Translations under genes and position numbers: made by a program
NCBI GenBank assembly: GCA_965203365.1
Contig: OZ241878.1
Span: 1,178,001 to 1,242,000 of the forward strand
Direction: 5' to 3'
DNA length: 64,000 nucleotides
Source of the DNA: VYFG01 sp965203365
Lineage (GTDB): Bacteria > Pseudomonadota > Gammaproteobacteria > Arenicellales > Poriferihabitantaceae
Part shown: positions 53,120-62,883 of the stretch, piece by piece
Numbering within the stretch: position 1 is the stretch's first letter
Layout: each line of letters begins with the position of its first letter
The notes under the pieces: model-generated
The model's input: the letters and a program-made list of their open reading frames with translations, nothing else
Database searches by the model: none
Told to the model about the DNA's origin: nothing

Positions 53120-54037
53120 TTATTCCAATGCGGATATCACCCGATGGTGCAACCGAAGACCAGCAAATCGGCTCATCTCCTGAAGTCCGGTCGGACTGGT
53201 GACATTCACCTCAATCAACAAACCGCCGATCACATCAATGCCAGTAAAGAATAGCTTCCGGGCCATTAGTTCGGGGCGCAGCGCCTGACAGATTTCTTGG
53301 TCCCTTGGGGTCAAGGTAACTGGATGGGCACTGCCTCCCTGATCCAGATTGTTCAGTTCCTCTCCTTCCGCATGCACCCGAAGAATCGCTCCCAGAGGAT
53401 TACCATTGAGCAGCAGTATTCGCTTGTCCCCGTCCCGGGCGGCCGGCAGATACTCTTGAACCATCACCCAATGACGGCCTTCATGGGTCGCTGAGACCAA
53501 TCGTGCCAGATCTTCATTGGGTGAATAGAAGATGATGCCTTTACCACCATACCCATCCACCGGTTTGATGACAATCCGGCCAACACTTTTTGAAAACTCC
53601 CGGATCTCTTTGACCTGATTGCTGATGATGGTGCGTGGCGTATATTGTGGAAACACCAATGCCGCCAGTTTCTCGTTCCAGTCCCGGACGCCTTGAGGGC
53701 AATTGACGACCCGGGTGGTCACCGGCAGAAAGTCCAGCAGCAGAGTGGTATAGAAGTATCTCCGATCAAAGGGCGGGTCGGTCCTCAGCCAGACAACATC
53801 TGCCTCAGCGAGAGAGACGATGACATCCTGCCGGATGGAAAACGGCGCATCATGGTCATCCAGTACATCCAGCCACTGGACTCTGGAGTGCAGATGGGAT
53901 TGCTGGAGGCTCAGCCAACCCGGGTCGGCATAGCCCACTTCATGACCGCGTTCCACGCAGGCCAGCATCAAGAAATAGGTCGTATCCTTCCAGGGTTTGA
54001 CGGACCCCAACGGATCCATGATGAAGACATGCTTCAC
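53120..54037 (-). CDS. gshB: Glutathione synthetase
   Basis: 305 residues (E. coli GshB has 316). It ligates gamma-glutamylcysteine and glycine with ATP. The N-terminal domain has MDPLGSVKPWKDTTYFLMLA. The ATP-grasp part has RIVIKPVDGYGGKGIIFYS, RDGDKRILLLNGNPLGAIL and GLLIEVNVTSPTGLQEMSRF. It is the last gene of a minus-strand group with prpE 22 bp upstream. IS30 copy 4 lies just past its stop, leaving the coding region whole. Confidence 0.93.
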   Translation of the reverse strand: MKHVFIMDPLGSVKPWKDTTYFLMLACVERGHEVGYADPGWLSLQQSHLHSRVQWLDVLDDHDAPFSIRQDVIVSLAEADVVWLRTDPPFDRRYFYTTLLLDFLPVTTRVVNCPQGVRDWNEKLAALVFPQYTPRTIISNQVKEIREFSKSVGRIVIKPVDGYGGKGIIFYSPNEDLARLVSATHEGRHWVMVQEYLPAARDGDKRILLLNGNPLGAILRVHAEGEELNNLDQGGSAHPVTLTPRDQEICQALRPELMARKLFFTGIDVIGGLLIEVNVTSPTGLQEMSRFAGLRLHHRVISALE

Positions 54038-54059
54038 GACGGAGACGAGTATTGGTCAA

Positions 54060-55958
54060 TCAGGCCGCATACCCAAGGGTTTTCAATGCCACCTCAATCT
54101 CATCCAGTATCACCGGATCATCAATCGTGGCGGGCATTTTCCATTCATCACCATCCGCAATCTTCTTCATGGTACCGCGCAATATTTTCCCGGATCGGGT
54201 CTTGGGCAGGCGGCCAACCACTATGGCCAGCTTGAACGCGGCCACCGGGCCAATTTTCTCCCGCACCAGTGCCACACATTCCCTGGCAATCTCTGCATGC
54301 GCTCTCTCAACACCGCTGCTGAGCACGAGACAACCGAGGGGCAGTTCCCCCTTGAGGTTGTCTCGCACCCCAATCACGGCACATTCCGCCACATCAGGGT
54401 GTGCTGCCAGCACTTCTTCGAGAGCCCCCGTGGACAAGCGATGGCCAGCCACATTGATCACATCATCCGTTCGTGACATCACAAAAACATAGCCATCCTG
54501 GTCGATGAAACCGGCATCGCCGGTTTCGTAGTACCCCGGGAAACGGCTCAGATAAGAATCCAACATTCGCTGGCGGGCATTCCAGAGTGTCGAAAACGTA
54601 CCGGGAGGAAGAGGCAATTTGACGACCAAAGAGCCGATCTGTCCTGAAGCGACGGATTGGCCATTTTCATCCAGAACGGCCAGCTCCCAACCCGGTACCG
54701 GGCGAGTGGGAGATCCCTCCTTGATCGGAAGCAATTCAATGCCCATGCAATTGGCACAAATGGACCAGCCGGTCTCCGTCTGCCACCAGTGATCAATGAC
54801 CGGGACTTTCAGTTTTTCCGAGGCCCACCGAAGTGTATCAGGGTCGGTGCGCTCACCCGCCAGAAACAACGCTTTCAATCCAGAGGTATCATATTTGGTC
54901 AGATAGTTCCCGTTCGGATCTTCTTTCTTGATGGCACGAAACGCTGTGGGTGCAGTGAACAGCACCTTCACGTCATGCTCCTCAATGATCCGCCAGAACA
55001 CCCCCGGATCCGGCGTGCCGACCGGCTTTCCTTCAAAAACGACCGTCGTGTTTCGACTCAGCAGAGGTCCGTACACGATGTAGGAATGTCCGACTACCCA
55101 ACCGACATCAGAGGCCGCCCAGAAAACCTCACCCGGATTCATGTGATAGATATTCTTCATCGTCCAGTTCAAGGCGACGATACCCCCACCAGTATCCCTG
55201 ACCACACCTTTGGGCTGCCCAGTCGTTCCTGACGTATAGAGAATGTACAAGGGGGCCAAGGCGTCCATCGGTACACAGTCTGCCGCGGTAGCGGTTGCCA
55301 CGGCCTCCGTCCAGTCGATATCCCGACCGGCAATCATTTTCGCCTGGGCCTGCGGACGCTGATACACGATACAGAGTTCGGGGGTGTGATCAGCCTGGTC
55401 AATGGCCTGGTCCAACAGCGGCTTATACTCGACCACTCGTCCGGGTTCCAATCCGCAGGAGGCGGCCAGGATCACCTTGGGCGTACAGTCGTTGATTCTG
55501 ACGGCCAGTTCATGCGATGCAAACCCTCCAAACACCACGGAATGCACCGCACCAATCCTCGCACAGGCCAGCATCGCCACCAAGGCTTCCGGAATCATGG
55601 GCATATAGATGATCACTCGATCACCACCACTCACCCCATGTTCCACCAAGACACCGGCAAGAGCCGCGACTTGCTCCTTCAATTCACGATAGGAAATTTT
55701 CTGCTGAGTCGAGGTGATCGGACTGTCATGGATAATGGCAATCTGATCACCATGCCCTGATTCAACGTGACGGTCGACTGCGTTGTAACAGACATTGGTC
55801 TGCCCCCCCGAAAACCATCGGTAGAAGGGGGCATCGCTTTCATCCTGGACCTGATCCCATTGCCGATACCAATGCACTTGCGCCGCCGCTTCGGCCCAGA
55901 ACTCCTCGGGATCGTCAATGGACCGGCGGTAAATGTCCTCAAAGGTGTCAGTCATCAT
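54060..55958 (-). CDS. prpE: Propionyl-CoA synthetase (PrpE-type acyl-CoA synthetase)
   Basis: 632 residues, the length of PrpE (about 628). It activates propionate (and acetate) to the CoA thioester via acyl-AMP. Motifs: YILYTSGTTGQPKGVVRDTG (P-loop), DHWWQTETGW, YYETGDAGFIDQDGYVFVMS, and the C-terminal KTRSGKILRGTMKKIADG with the catalytic, acetylatable lysine. GWVVGHSYIVYGPL is typical of the acetyl/propionyl group. The start is at 55958 or the next ATG (55955). Divergent from the enoyl-CoA hydratase gene across 167 bp. Acetyl-CoA synthetase activity cannot be excluded. Confidence 0.9.
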   Translation of the reverse strand: MMTDTFEDIYRRSIDDPEEFWAEAAAQVHWYRQWDQVQDESDAPFYRWFSGGQTNVCYNAVDRHVESGHGDQIAIIHDSPITSTQQKISYRELKEQVAALAGVLVEHGVSGGDRVIIYMPMIPEALVAMLACARIGAVHSVVFGGFASHELAVRINDCTPKVILAASCGLEPGRVVEYKPLLDQAIDQADHTPELCIVYQRPQAQAKMIAGRDIDWTEAVATATAADCVPMDALAPLYILYTSGTTGQPKGVVRDTGGGIVALNWTMKNIYHMNPGEVFWAASDVGWVVGHSYIVYGPLLSRNTTVVFEGKPVGTPDPGVFWRIIEEHDVKVLFTAPTAFRAIKKEDPNGNYLTKYDTSGLKALFLAGERTDPDTLRWASEKLKVPVIDHWWQTETGWSICANCMGIELLPIKEGSPTRPVPGWELAVLDENGQSVASGQIGSLVVKLPLPPGTFSTLWNARQRMLDSYLSRFPGYYETGDAGFIDQDGYVFVMSRTDDVINVAGHRLSTGALEEVLAAHPDVAECAVIGVRDNLKGELPLGCLVLSSGVERAHAEIARECVALVREKIGPVAAFKLAIVVGRLPKTRSGKILRGTMKKIADGDEWKMPATIDDPVILDEIEVALKTLGYAA

Positions 55959-56125
55959 TCTGGTTTTTTCTCAAAATGGTTTGGCAATATCGGCATGTCA
56001 TTGGCCAAGGCCCTTCCAGTGACAGGTTAAATCTCTGCCAGCGGTCCGACGTGAGCGTGGAATACGGGAATTTTCGCGTGATTTTTGCGTTATAGTCTAG
56101 AACAATCCCACGTCCTATTCTACTA

Positions 56126-56902
56126 ATGGCCTACCACTACCTGCTTGTCGATGTTCGCCACCGCACCGGCATCATTCAACTGAATCGGCCGGAAGTGCTG
56201 AATGCCCTGTCATCCGAAATGATGCAAGAGCTCGGTCAGGCCCTACGGACTTTCGAGAATGACGATACCATTGGTGCCATTGTCGTCACCGGCAACGAAA
56301 AGGCATTCGCGGCTGGGGCCGATATCAAGGAGATGAAAGACAAATCCTTCATGGATGTCTATCGGCAGGATTTTATCACCGACCACTGGGAAGCGGTCAT
56401 GCATTGCCGAAAACCCGTCATTGCCGCCGTGGCCGGATATGCCTTGGGGGGGGGCTGCGAGTTGGCGATGATGTGTGATTTCATCATTGCCGCCGACAAT
56501 GCTCGCTTCGGCCAACCGGAAATCAATCTCGGGATCATTCCAGGAGCAGGGGGCACCCAGCGCCTGACCCGGTCTGTGGGAAAATCCAAGGCCATGGATC
56601 TGTGCCTGACCGGACGCCTGATGGATGCGGACGAGGCTGAACGCGCCGGTCTCGTCGCCCGGGTACTCCCTGCCCAAGACCTCTTGGAAAGCACCCTGAA
56701 AATCGCTGAAGACATTGCTGGCAAATCCTTGCCGGCTGTCATGATCTGCAAAGAAGCGGTCAACCGCTCATTCGAATCCGCCCTGTCCGAAGGCCTCCTC
56801 TTTGAACGACGCCAGTTTCATGCCCTGTTCGCCACCGAAGACCAGAAAGAAGGCATGACCGCCTTTGCCGACAAGCGGACCGCCGACTGGAAGCATCGCT
56901 GA
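56126..56902 (+). CDS. Enoyl-CoA hydratase
   Basis: 258 residues of the crotonase fold. The oxyanion-hole segment is KAFAAGADIKEMKD and AGYALGGGCELAMMCDFIIA. The two catalytic glutamates are in GGGCELAMMCD and FGQPEINLGIIPGAGGTQRL. It hydrates 2-enoyl-CoA esters in fatty-acid or amino-acid breakdown. The neighbouring prpE and MFS transporter genes suggest short-chain acid metabolism. It is 19 bp upstream of the transporter and probably co-transcribed. Confidence 0.9.
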   Translation: MAYHYLLVDVRHRTGIIQLNRPEVLNALSSEMMQELGQALRTFENDDTIGAIVVTGNEKAFAAGADIKEMKDKSFMDVYRQDFITDHWEAVMHCRKPVIAAVAGYALGGGCELAMMCDFIIAADNARFGQPEINLGIIPGAGGTQRLTRSVGKSKAMDLCLTGRLMDADEAERAGLVARVLPAQDLLESTLKIAEDIAGKSLPAVMICKEAVNRSFESALSEGLLFERRQFHALFATEDQKEGMTAFADKRTADWKHR

Positions 56903-56921
56903 TTAACAGCCCGCCACGACC

Positions 56922-58127
56922 ATGTTCCATTCGAGTTGGAGGACTCCGTTTGTCGTCATCATTGCTGGCTGTCTGATTTCCCTGATCGGATTCGGCATCC
57001 GATCCAGTTTCGGACTGTTCCTGGAACCCATGACGGTCCACCATGGCTGGAACCGCGAAATATTCGGTCTCGCCATGGCGCTGCAGAACCTCTTCTGGGG
57101 ACTGGGCCTGCCTATTGCCGGTGCGCTGGCCGACCGATACGGGCCGGTCCGGGTGATCATTGCGGGCGCCATCATGTACGGACTGTCGGTCTATGGCATG
57201 TCCCTGGCAGATACTCCGCTGATCTTTCACCTAACGGGCGGAATTTTGGCTGGTCTCGGAATTGCCTTTTCCGCCTTTACCCTCGCGATGGCATCCATGG
57301 CCCGGGTCGTGGAACCTCAAAAACGGTCGATGGTGCTGGGTCTTGGCACCGCCGCCGGCTCCTTGGGGCAGTTCCTGTTTTCGCCCATTACCCAAGGGTT
57401 TATCGGAGCCTGGGGATGGGCCCTGGCTTTGGTATTGCTGGCTTCCATGGCCATGATCCTGATTCCCCTTGCCTTTATGCTGCCCGACGACCCTAACGTA
57501 AGCGTGGGTGAGACCGTGGAACAAACGATGCGCGATGCCCTGTACGAAGCCAGCACGCACTCGGGCTATCTTCTTCTGACAGCCGGATTCTTTGTCTGCG
57601 GTTTCCAACTGGCCTTCATCACGGTGCATTTTCCGGCCTACATCTCCGACCTGGGCATGGACCCTGTGGTCGGTGCATGGTCCATCGCCCTCATCGGACT
57701 GATGAACATTGTCGGCTCATTTCTCGCAGGGATGGCGGGCCAACGATACAGCAAGAAAACCGGACTGGCCTGGATCTATTTTTTTCGGGCGATTGCCGTG
57801 CTGGCGTTGATGCTGCTGCCGAAGACTCCCCTGCTGATCCTGACATTCGCTGGAATCATGGGACTTCTATGGCTCTCGACCGTACCGTTGACCTCCGGAA
57901 TTGTGGCTCAGGTCTTTGGAGTGCGCTATATGGCCATGCTGTTCGGCATCGTATTTCTCAGCCACCAGCTCGGCAGTTTTGTTGGCGTTTGGCTCGGTGG
58001 TCGAATTTATGACCAGACGGGTTCCTATGATGGGGTCTGGTATGCCAGTGCCGTATTGGCCTTGTTGGCGGCATTGGTCCACCTACCGATCAACGAAAAG
58101 CCCCTGCCCCGCCTTCGCATGGCCTGA
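56922..58127 (+). CDS. MFS transporter (monocarboxylate/oxalate-formate antiporter-like)
   Basis: 401 residues with twelve predicted membrane helices. The MFS loop signature is GALADRYGPVRVIIAGAIMY. The first half reads SFGLFLEPMTVHHGWNREIF, the pattern shared by OFA/MCT-type MFS proteins in which a substrate-gating helix follows a conserved FLEP motif. A cytoplasmic loop separates the two six-helix halves near residue 200. Likely substrate: a small carboxylate, in line with the acyl-CoA genes next to it; this is inferred. Confidence 0.85.
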   Translation: MFHSSWRTPFVVIIAGCLISLIGFGIRSSFGLFLEPMTVHHGWNREIFGLAMALQNLFWGLGLPIAGALADRYGPVRVIIAGAIMYGLSVYGMSLADTPLIFHLTGGILAGLGIAFSAFTLAMASMARVVEPQKRSMVLGLGTAAGSLGQFLFSPITQGFIGAWGWALALVLLASMAMILIPLAFMLPDDPNVSVGETVEQTMRDALYEASTHSGYLLLTAGFFVCGFQLAFITVHFPAYISDLGMDPVVGAWSIALIGLMNIVGSFLAGMAGQRYSKKTGLAWIYFFRAIAVLALMLLPKTPLLILTFAGIMGLLWLSTVPLTSGIVAQVFGVRYMAMLFGIVFLSHQLGSFVGVWLGGRIYDQTGSYDGVWYASAVLALLAALVHLPINEKPLPRLRMA

Positions 58128-58206
58128 CGGCCGCCCACTCCCAAGATCTGACCTGGTTATGGTCCCGGTCACCCAAGGGCGAATCGGATGTCGGATCAGC
58201 CCGCAA

Positions 58207-60483
58207 TCAGTCCCGGGGCTCGGTATCGAAGGTCAGCGTCTCGTCTCCAGCCTCATCGGTCGTCACGGAAATCCGGATACGCCCCCCCTTGGCGAGTTTC
58301 CCGAACAGCAACTCATCGGCCAAGTGGCGCTTGATCTCCTCCTGAATCAGCCGCGCCATCGGCCTCGCTCCCATGGCCGAGTCATAACCTTTTTTCGCCA
58401 GCCATTGGATGGCCGCTTCATCGACATCAATGGCGACATGCCGATCGGCCAGTTGCTGTTCCAGCTCCAACAAAAATTTCCTGACCACTTGTCGAATGAC
58501 CTCTGGGTCGAGACCATTAAAACGAATAATGGCATCCAGACGGTTACGAAACTCCGGGGTGAAGGTTTTCTTGATCGCCTCCATGTCATCGGTGGAGTTG
58601 TCCTGGGTAATAAACCCCATGGATTCTCTGGCAGCCCGTTCGGCCCCCGCGTTGGTCGTCATGATGATGATGACATTGCGGAAATCCGATTTGCGTCCAT
58701 TGTTGTCCGTCAGCCTTCCGTAATCCATGATCTGCAGAAGAACATTGAATACATCGGGATGCGCCTTTTCAATTTCATCGAACAGCAAGACGGCATGGGG
58801 ATGTTGGTTGATCGCCTCGGTCAACAGCCCCCCTTGGTCAAATCCCACATACCCCGGTGGTGCGCCGATCAACCGCGAAACCGTATGACGTTCCATGTAC
58901 TCCGACATGTCAAAGCGGATGAATTCGATCCCGAGCGTATTGGCCAGTTGCTTGGTTACCTCCGTCTTGCCCACTCCGGTGGGCCCAGAAAACAGCAAAG
59001 AAGCGATAGGACGCTCGGTATTGCCGAGACCGGAGCGGGCCATCTTGATGGCAGAAGACAGTGCCTGAATGGCCGGATCCTGACCGAAGACCACCATGGT
59101 CAGATCACGCTCCAGGTTTTTCAGGGCATCAATATCCGACGCAGAGACATGCTTGGGCGGGATTCGGGCAATATCCGCGATCATGGTCTCGATTTCCCGA
59201 ACCCCGACGGTTTTCTTGCGCTTGTTTTCGGGCATCAGGCGGGTGCGGGCCCCGGCTTCATCAATCACATCAATGGCCGTATCCGGCAGCTTGCGGTCCG
59301 ACAGATACCGGGCCGACAATTCCACGGCAGAACGCAGGGCGGGCTGCGTATAGCGGACATCGTGATGTTCTTCGAATCGCGTCTTGAGCCCGCGGAGAAT
59401 GTCCACGGCTTCATCAATATTGGGTTCCGATATGTCGATCTTCTGGAACCGTCGTGAAAGTGCCCGATCCTTCTCAAAGATCGTCCGGTACTCCTGATAG
59501 GTAGTGGAGCCAATGCACTTGAGGTCACCGGACGCCAACATGGGTTTCAACAGGTTGGAGGCATCCAGCGCACCGCCGGAGACCGCACCGGCCCCGATAA
59601 TGGTGTGGATTTCATCAATAAAAAGAATGGCCCCTTGCTCCGCGTTGAGGGCCTGTAAAACTGCCTTGAGTCTCTGCTCGAAATCACCCCGATATTTTGC
59701 ACCCGCCAGTAATGCGCCCATGTCCAAGGCATAGATGGTCGCATTCTGCAGAACCGTGGGCACCTCACCGAGGACGATATTGCGCGCCAAACCCTCGGCC
59801 AAGGCGGTTTTGCCCACCCCAGCATCCCCGACGAACAGCGGATTGTTCTTCCGGCGCCGGCACAGAATCCTGGTCGTCCGTTCAAGTTCCGGGCCGCGTC
59901 CGATCAGCGGGTCAATACGCCCTTGTTCAGCCAGTTGATTCAGATTGATGGTATAGCTCTCAAGAACACTGTCGGATTGTTCGACATCGCCTTCGCCTTC
60001 GCCTTCGTATTCCTGTTCCATGTCAGGCGCCGGCAGACGATCACCCTCCGGCACCTTGGTGATGCCATGCGCAATGTAGTTCACCACATCGTAGCGAGAA
60101 ATATCCTGCTGACTGAGGAAATAAACCGCATAGGATTCCCGTTCACTGAAGACGGCCACCAGCACATTGGCACCCTTGACTTCCTTATTGCCGGAACTCT
60201 GGACATGCAAGATGGCCCGCTGCAACACCCGCCGGAAACCCAGACCAGGTTGTGGCTCCACCTTGTTGTTGGTTTCAAGGATGGGCACCGCATTCGTTAG
60301 ATGATCTTCCAGTGCCTCTTTGAGAATGCCGATATCCCCACCGCAAAGCCGAATGGTCTTGCTGGTTTCCTTGTCATCCAGCAAGGCATAGAGCAAATGC
60401 TCGACCGTGATGATTTCATGCCGATGGGACCGGGCATACCTGACCGCCGATCCCAAAGTGATTTCAAGTTCTTCAGACAGCAT
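58207..60483 (-). CDS. clpA: ATP-dependent Clp protease ATP-binding subunit ClpA
   Basis: 758 residues from ATG 60483 (MLSEELEITLGSAVRYARSH), the same length as E. coli ClpA; the frame open to 60609 is not homologous. An N-terminal Clp domain is followed by AAA domain 1 (FVGDAGVGKTALAEGLARNI, AILFIDEIHTIIGAGAVSGG) and AAA domain 2 (LFSGPTGVGKTEVTKQLANT, VLLFDEIEKAHPDVFNVLLQ). It unfolds substrates for the ClpP protease and takes N-degron substrates from ClpS, encoded immediately upstream. Confidence 0.97.
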   Translation of the reverse strand: MLSEELEITLGSAVRYARSHRHEIITVEHLLYALLDDKETSKTIRLCGGDIGILKEALEDHLTNAVPILETNNKVEPQPGLGFRRVLQRAILHVQSSGNKEVKGANVLVAVFSERESYAVYFLSQQDISRYDVVNYIAHGITKVPEGDRLPAPDMEQEYEGEGEGDVEQSDSVLESYTINLNQLAEQGRIDPLIGRGPELERTTRILCRRRKNNPLFVGDAGVGKTALAEGLARNIVLGEVPTVLQNATIYALDMGALLAGAKYRGDFEQRLKAVLQALNAEQGAILFIDEIHTIIGAGAVSGGALDASNLLKPMLASGDLKCIGSTTYQEYRTIFEKDRALSRRFQKIDISEPNIDEAVDILRGLKTRFEEHHDVRYTQPALRSAVELSARYLSDRKLPDTAIDVIDEAGARTRLMPENKRKKTVGVREIETMIADIARIPPKHVSASDIDALKNLERDLTMVVFGQDPAIQALSSAIKMARSGLGNTERPIASLLFSGPTGVGKTEVTKQLANTLGIEFIRFDMSEYMERHTVSRLIGAPPGYVGFDQGGLLTEAINQHPHAVLLFDEIEKAHPDVFNVLLQIMDYGRLTDNNGRKSDFRNVIIIMTTNAGAERAARESMGFITQDNSTDDMEAIKKTFTPEFRNRLDAIIRFNGLDPEVIRQVVRKFLLELEQQLADRHVAIDVDEAAIQWLAKKGYDSAMGARPMARLIQEEIKRHLADELLFGKLAKGGRIRISVTTDEAGDETLTFDTEPRD

Positions 60484-60559
60484 GTCTATTTCAGCAGACC
60501 AATGATCCTCATAACTCGGGCAGACCGATTGAAAGTCATGATGTCCAAACGCAGGATTG

Positions 60560-60892
60560 TCAAGCGCGGTCCATGGTGCATTGCAAGGGATGCTGGTTTT
60601 CCCGGGCACATTCCATCACCAGCATGACCTTGGTTTCCGCAATTTCCCTGGGGAACACACCACAGACCCCGACCCCCCGGGTGTGGATGTGCATCATCAC
60701 CTGTTCGGCCTTGGGTTGTGGCATCTGAAAAAAACCCATCAACAGGTTGACCACGAATTCCATCGGGGTGTAGTCATCATTGTGCAGGAGAACCTTGTAC
60801 AAGGGCGGTTTCTTCAGCTGGGGTTTGCTCTCTTTGACCACCAGCGTCAAGCCGGGAGCATGACTGCCGTTGGGTTCCTTCTGACCAGACAT
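60560..60892 (-). CDS. clpS: ClpS adaptor for N-degron substrates
   Basis: 110 residues from ATG 60892. The substrate pocket residues are visible in HNDDYTPMEFVVNLLMGFF (Asn-Asp-Asp) and QVMMHIHTRGVGVCGVFPRE (the His). It delivers proteins with destabilising N-terminal residues to ClpAP. It lies 76 bp upstream of clpA on the same strand, the usual order. A TTG at 60898 is the in-frame alternative start. Confidence 0.96.
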   Translation of the reverse strand: MSGQKEPNGSHAPGLTLVVKESKPQLKKPPLYKVLLHNDDYTPMEFVVNLLMGFFQMPQPKAEQVMMHIHTRGVGVCGVFPREIAETKVMLVMECARENQHPLQCTMDRA

Positions 60893-60931
60893 TGTCAATC
60901 AATTCTTGCAAAAATGACGAGATGGGGCCAT

Positions 60932-61300
60932 TCACATGGCACCACCACAACCCCCACAGGCGCCACTCCCCCCCACGGCCTGGAATACGTTATTGAAGAC
61001 AAACGAGGCATTCAAGCCATCATCCACGTAGTCCACCTCGGCCCCCTCAAGGAATCCAAGCGCCACCGGATCCACAACCAACTTGAAGCCGGCATTGTCG
61101 GACATCACACTGTCGATGGACTCTTCCTTTTCAGCGAATGTCATTCCGTAATTCATCCCGGAACATCCGCCTCCAGAGACATAAATTCTCACCGCTGACA
61201 TTTCTCCATTGGTATCATTCACCAAGCGGGTAATCTTGTCCCGGGCGCACTGGGTGACGGTCAGATCCGAGTCTGTCAGGGTATGTTCATATTGGCTCAT
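60932..61300 (-). CDS. IscA/ErpA-type iron-sulfur cluster assembly protein with C-terminal CxxC
   Basis: About 122 residues. The start at 61300 (MSQYEHTLTD) follows a strong GAAGGAG site; the frame runs to 61354 but lacks support. The A-type carrier core is present: VTQCARDKITRLVNDTNGEM, RIYVSGGGCSGMNYGMTF and VVDPVALGFLEGAEVDYVDD. A-type proteins bind a [2Fe-2S]/[4Fe-4S] cluster with one internal and two C-terminal cysteines. Here the C-terminal pair is in ACGGCGGAM, CxxC rather than the usual CxC. Role: cluster delivery to apo-enzymes. Orthology to ErpA versus IscA is not settled. Confidence 0.88.
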   Translation of the reverse strand: MSQYEHTLTDSDLTVTQCARDKITRLVNDTNGEMSAVRIYVSGGGCSGMNYGMTFAEKEESIDSVMSDNAGFKLVVDPVALGFLEGAEVDYVDDGLNASFVFNNVFQAVGGSGACGGCGGAM

Positions 61301-61509
61301 GCTACACTCCTTCAATGGTGTTATCCGTTCAAATTTGCTGTGCTGGAACCGCACCGGTTAACTGGGTTGTATCTGGAGACATTGTACCCATTATCAAGCA
61401 GGCAAGAAAGTAATTTTGTCGTCTGGAGGGGTCGACTCCGGGCAAATTCAATGTCGGAACCAGACCGCCCAAACGAATCCATGCCATCCCTTGCTTTATG
61501 GAAAATGTC

Positions 61510-61782
61510 ATGAGCCGAACCGTTCAATGTACCGTACTGGGAATCCAGGCCGAGGGGCTTAAGAAGCCCCCCTATCCCGGCGAGCTGGGTCAACGCATCT
61601 ACGAACATGTTTCCGCTGATGGGTGGAATCAGTGGTTGCAGCGTCTGGTGATGATCATCAATGAAGAACAACTGAATTCAGCCGATCCGGCCTGCCTGGA
61701 ACGAATCGAGAAGCACATGGTAGGGTTTCTCTTTCATGAAGGCGACTGGGGCAGTACACCGGCTGGATACCAACCCAGGTAG
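61510..61782 (+). CDS. yggX: Fe(II)-trafficking protein YggX
   Basis: 90 residues from ATG 61510 (MSRTVQCTVLG); an ATG four codons earlier is possible. Landmarks: the N-terminal Cys in TVQCTVLG, YPGELGQRIYEHVSADGWNQ, and WLQRLVMIINEEQLN. YggX proteins protect Fe-S clusters from oxidation and are small acidic cytoplasmic proteins. It is divergent from the Fe-S assembly gene, which fits the function. Length matches the family (about 90). Confidence 0.95.
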   Translation: MSRTVQCTVLGIQAEGLKKPPYPGELGQRIYEHVSADGWNQWLQRLVMIINEEQLNSADPACLERIEKHMVGFLFHEGDWGSTPAGYQPR

Positions 61783-61912
61783 AAGTATCCAGGCAAAGCC
61801 GTCAGGTATCAGCGGGCCGGGCCGTCTCTGGAATCCATGATCCGCCCACCATCAGCAGTCCGGACCCCACCTCGCTGCATTGGACATCCTGATTTCAACG
61901 CCATCATTCACG

Positions 61913-62698
61913 CTATGCGCCACGTGATGGTCTAGCCGCAGAGAACAGTCGGAAAAAGTTCTCCGTCGTGGCGGCGGCGATTCGTTCCAGTGACAGATTC
62001 CGAAGTCCGGCGATACATTCCGCCGTATGTCTGACAAAGGACGGCTCATTGACCTTGCCACGCATCGGTACCGGCGCCAGATAGGGGGCATCGGTTTCCA
62101 CCAGCATCCGGTCCAACGGAACCCTGCGGGCTACCTCACGCAGGGTTTCTGCACTGCGGAAGGTGACGATGCCGGAAAAGGAAATATAAAACCCAATTTC
62201 CAACGCCTCTTGGGCCATGGACCAATCGCCCGAAAAACAATGCATGACTCCTCCCGCCTGTGCGGCATCCAGGTTCCGCAACATCGTCATGGTATCTGTC
62301 GAGGCGTCCCGGGTGTGCACAATGAGGGGCTTCCCGCAGGCTTTGGCGGCTTCGATATGGCGGGCAAACCGCTCTCGTTGCCATTGCGGGGAGTCCTGAT
62401 GGTGGAAATAATCCAATCCGGTCTCACCAATCGCCACAATCCTGGGGTCATCTGCCAACGCCAGCAACCGTTGTATATCCGGGTCCTCCCCCTCGGTATG
62501 GCATGGATGCACGCCCGCTGAAGCGAAGATATGGTCATGTTGCCGAGCCAGTGCCAGCACCTCGTGCAAGTCTTCTAGATTCACACAAACGCAGAGCATA
62601 TGACTGACTTGGTTTTCAGCGGCACGAACCAGCAACCCTGATATATCATGATGCAATGAGTCAAAGTTGATGTGACAGTGTGAGTCGACCAATTCCAT
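61913..62698 (-). CDS. tatD: TatD-family metal-dependent hydrolase
   Basis: 261 residues of the TatD TIM-barrel family (DNase/3'-5' exonuclease activity is reported for members). Metal ligands are visible in order: VDSHCHINF (HxH), IGETGLDYFHHQ (Glu), LIVHTRDAS (His), MHCFSGDW (His) and LVETDAPYLAPVP (Asp). It lies downstream of holB on the same strand, the usual gammaproteobacterial order tmk-holB-tatD (YcfH type). The 185-bp spacer to holB has no pilZ gene, which sits there in many relatives. Confidence 0.93.
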   Translation of the reverse strand: MELVDSHCHINFDSLHHDISGLLVRAAENQVSHMLCVCVNLEDLHEVLALARQHDHIFASAGVHPCHTEGEDPDIQRLLALADDPRIVAIGETGLDYFHHQDSPQWQRERFARHIEAAKACGKPLIVHTRDASTDTMTMLRNLDAAQAGGVMHCFSGDWSMAQEALEIGFYISFSGIVTFRSAETLREVARRVPLDRMLVETDAPYLAPVPMRGKVNEPSFVRHTAECIAGLRNLSLERIAAATTENFFRLFSAARPSRGA

Positions 62699-62883
62699 TG
62701 AAAAATCCTACCGGTTCGATGTCTGCGGGAAACTGACAGCGATCGACGCAGCGACACGCTGAGCCGGATCAAGCGAAACTCATTCACACCGAGATGAACT
62801 GTCGATGGCATCATTCGACCTAAGTGCGTCGACCCGTTCTACCCACCAAGTGCGGGTGAGCCGTGACGCCCCGGCTCGGGCGC

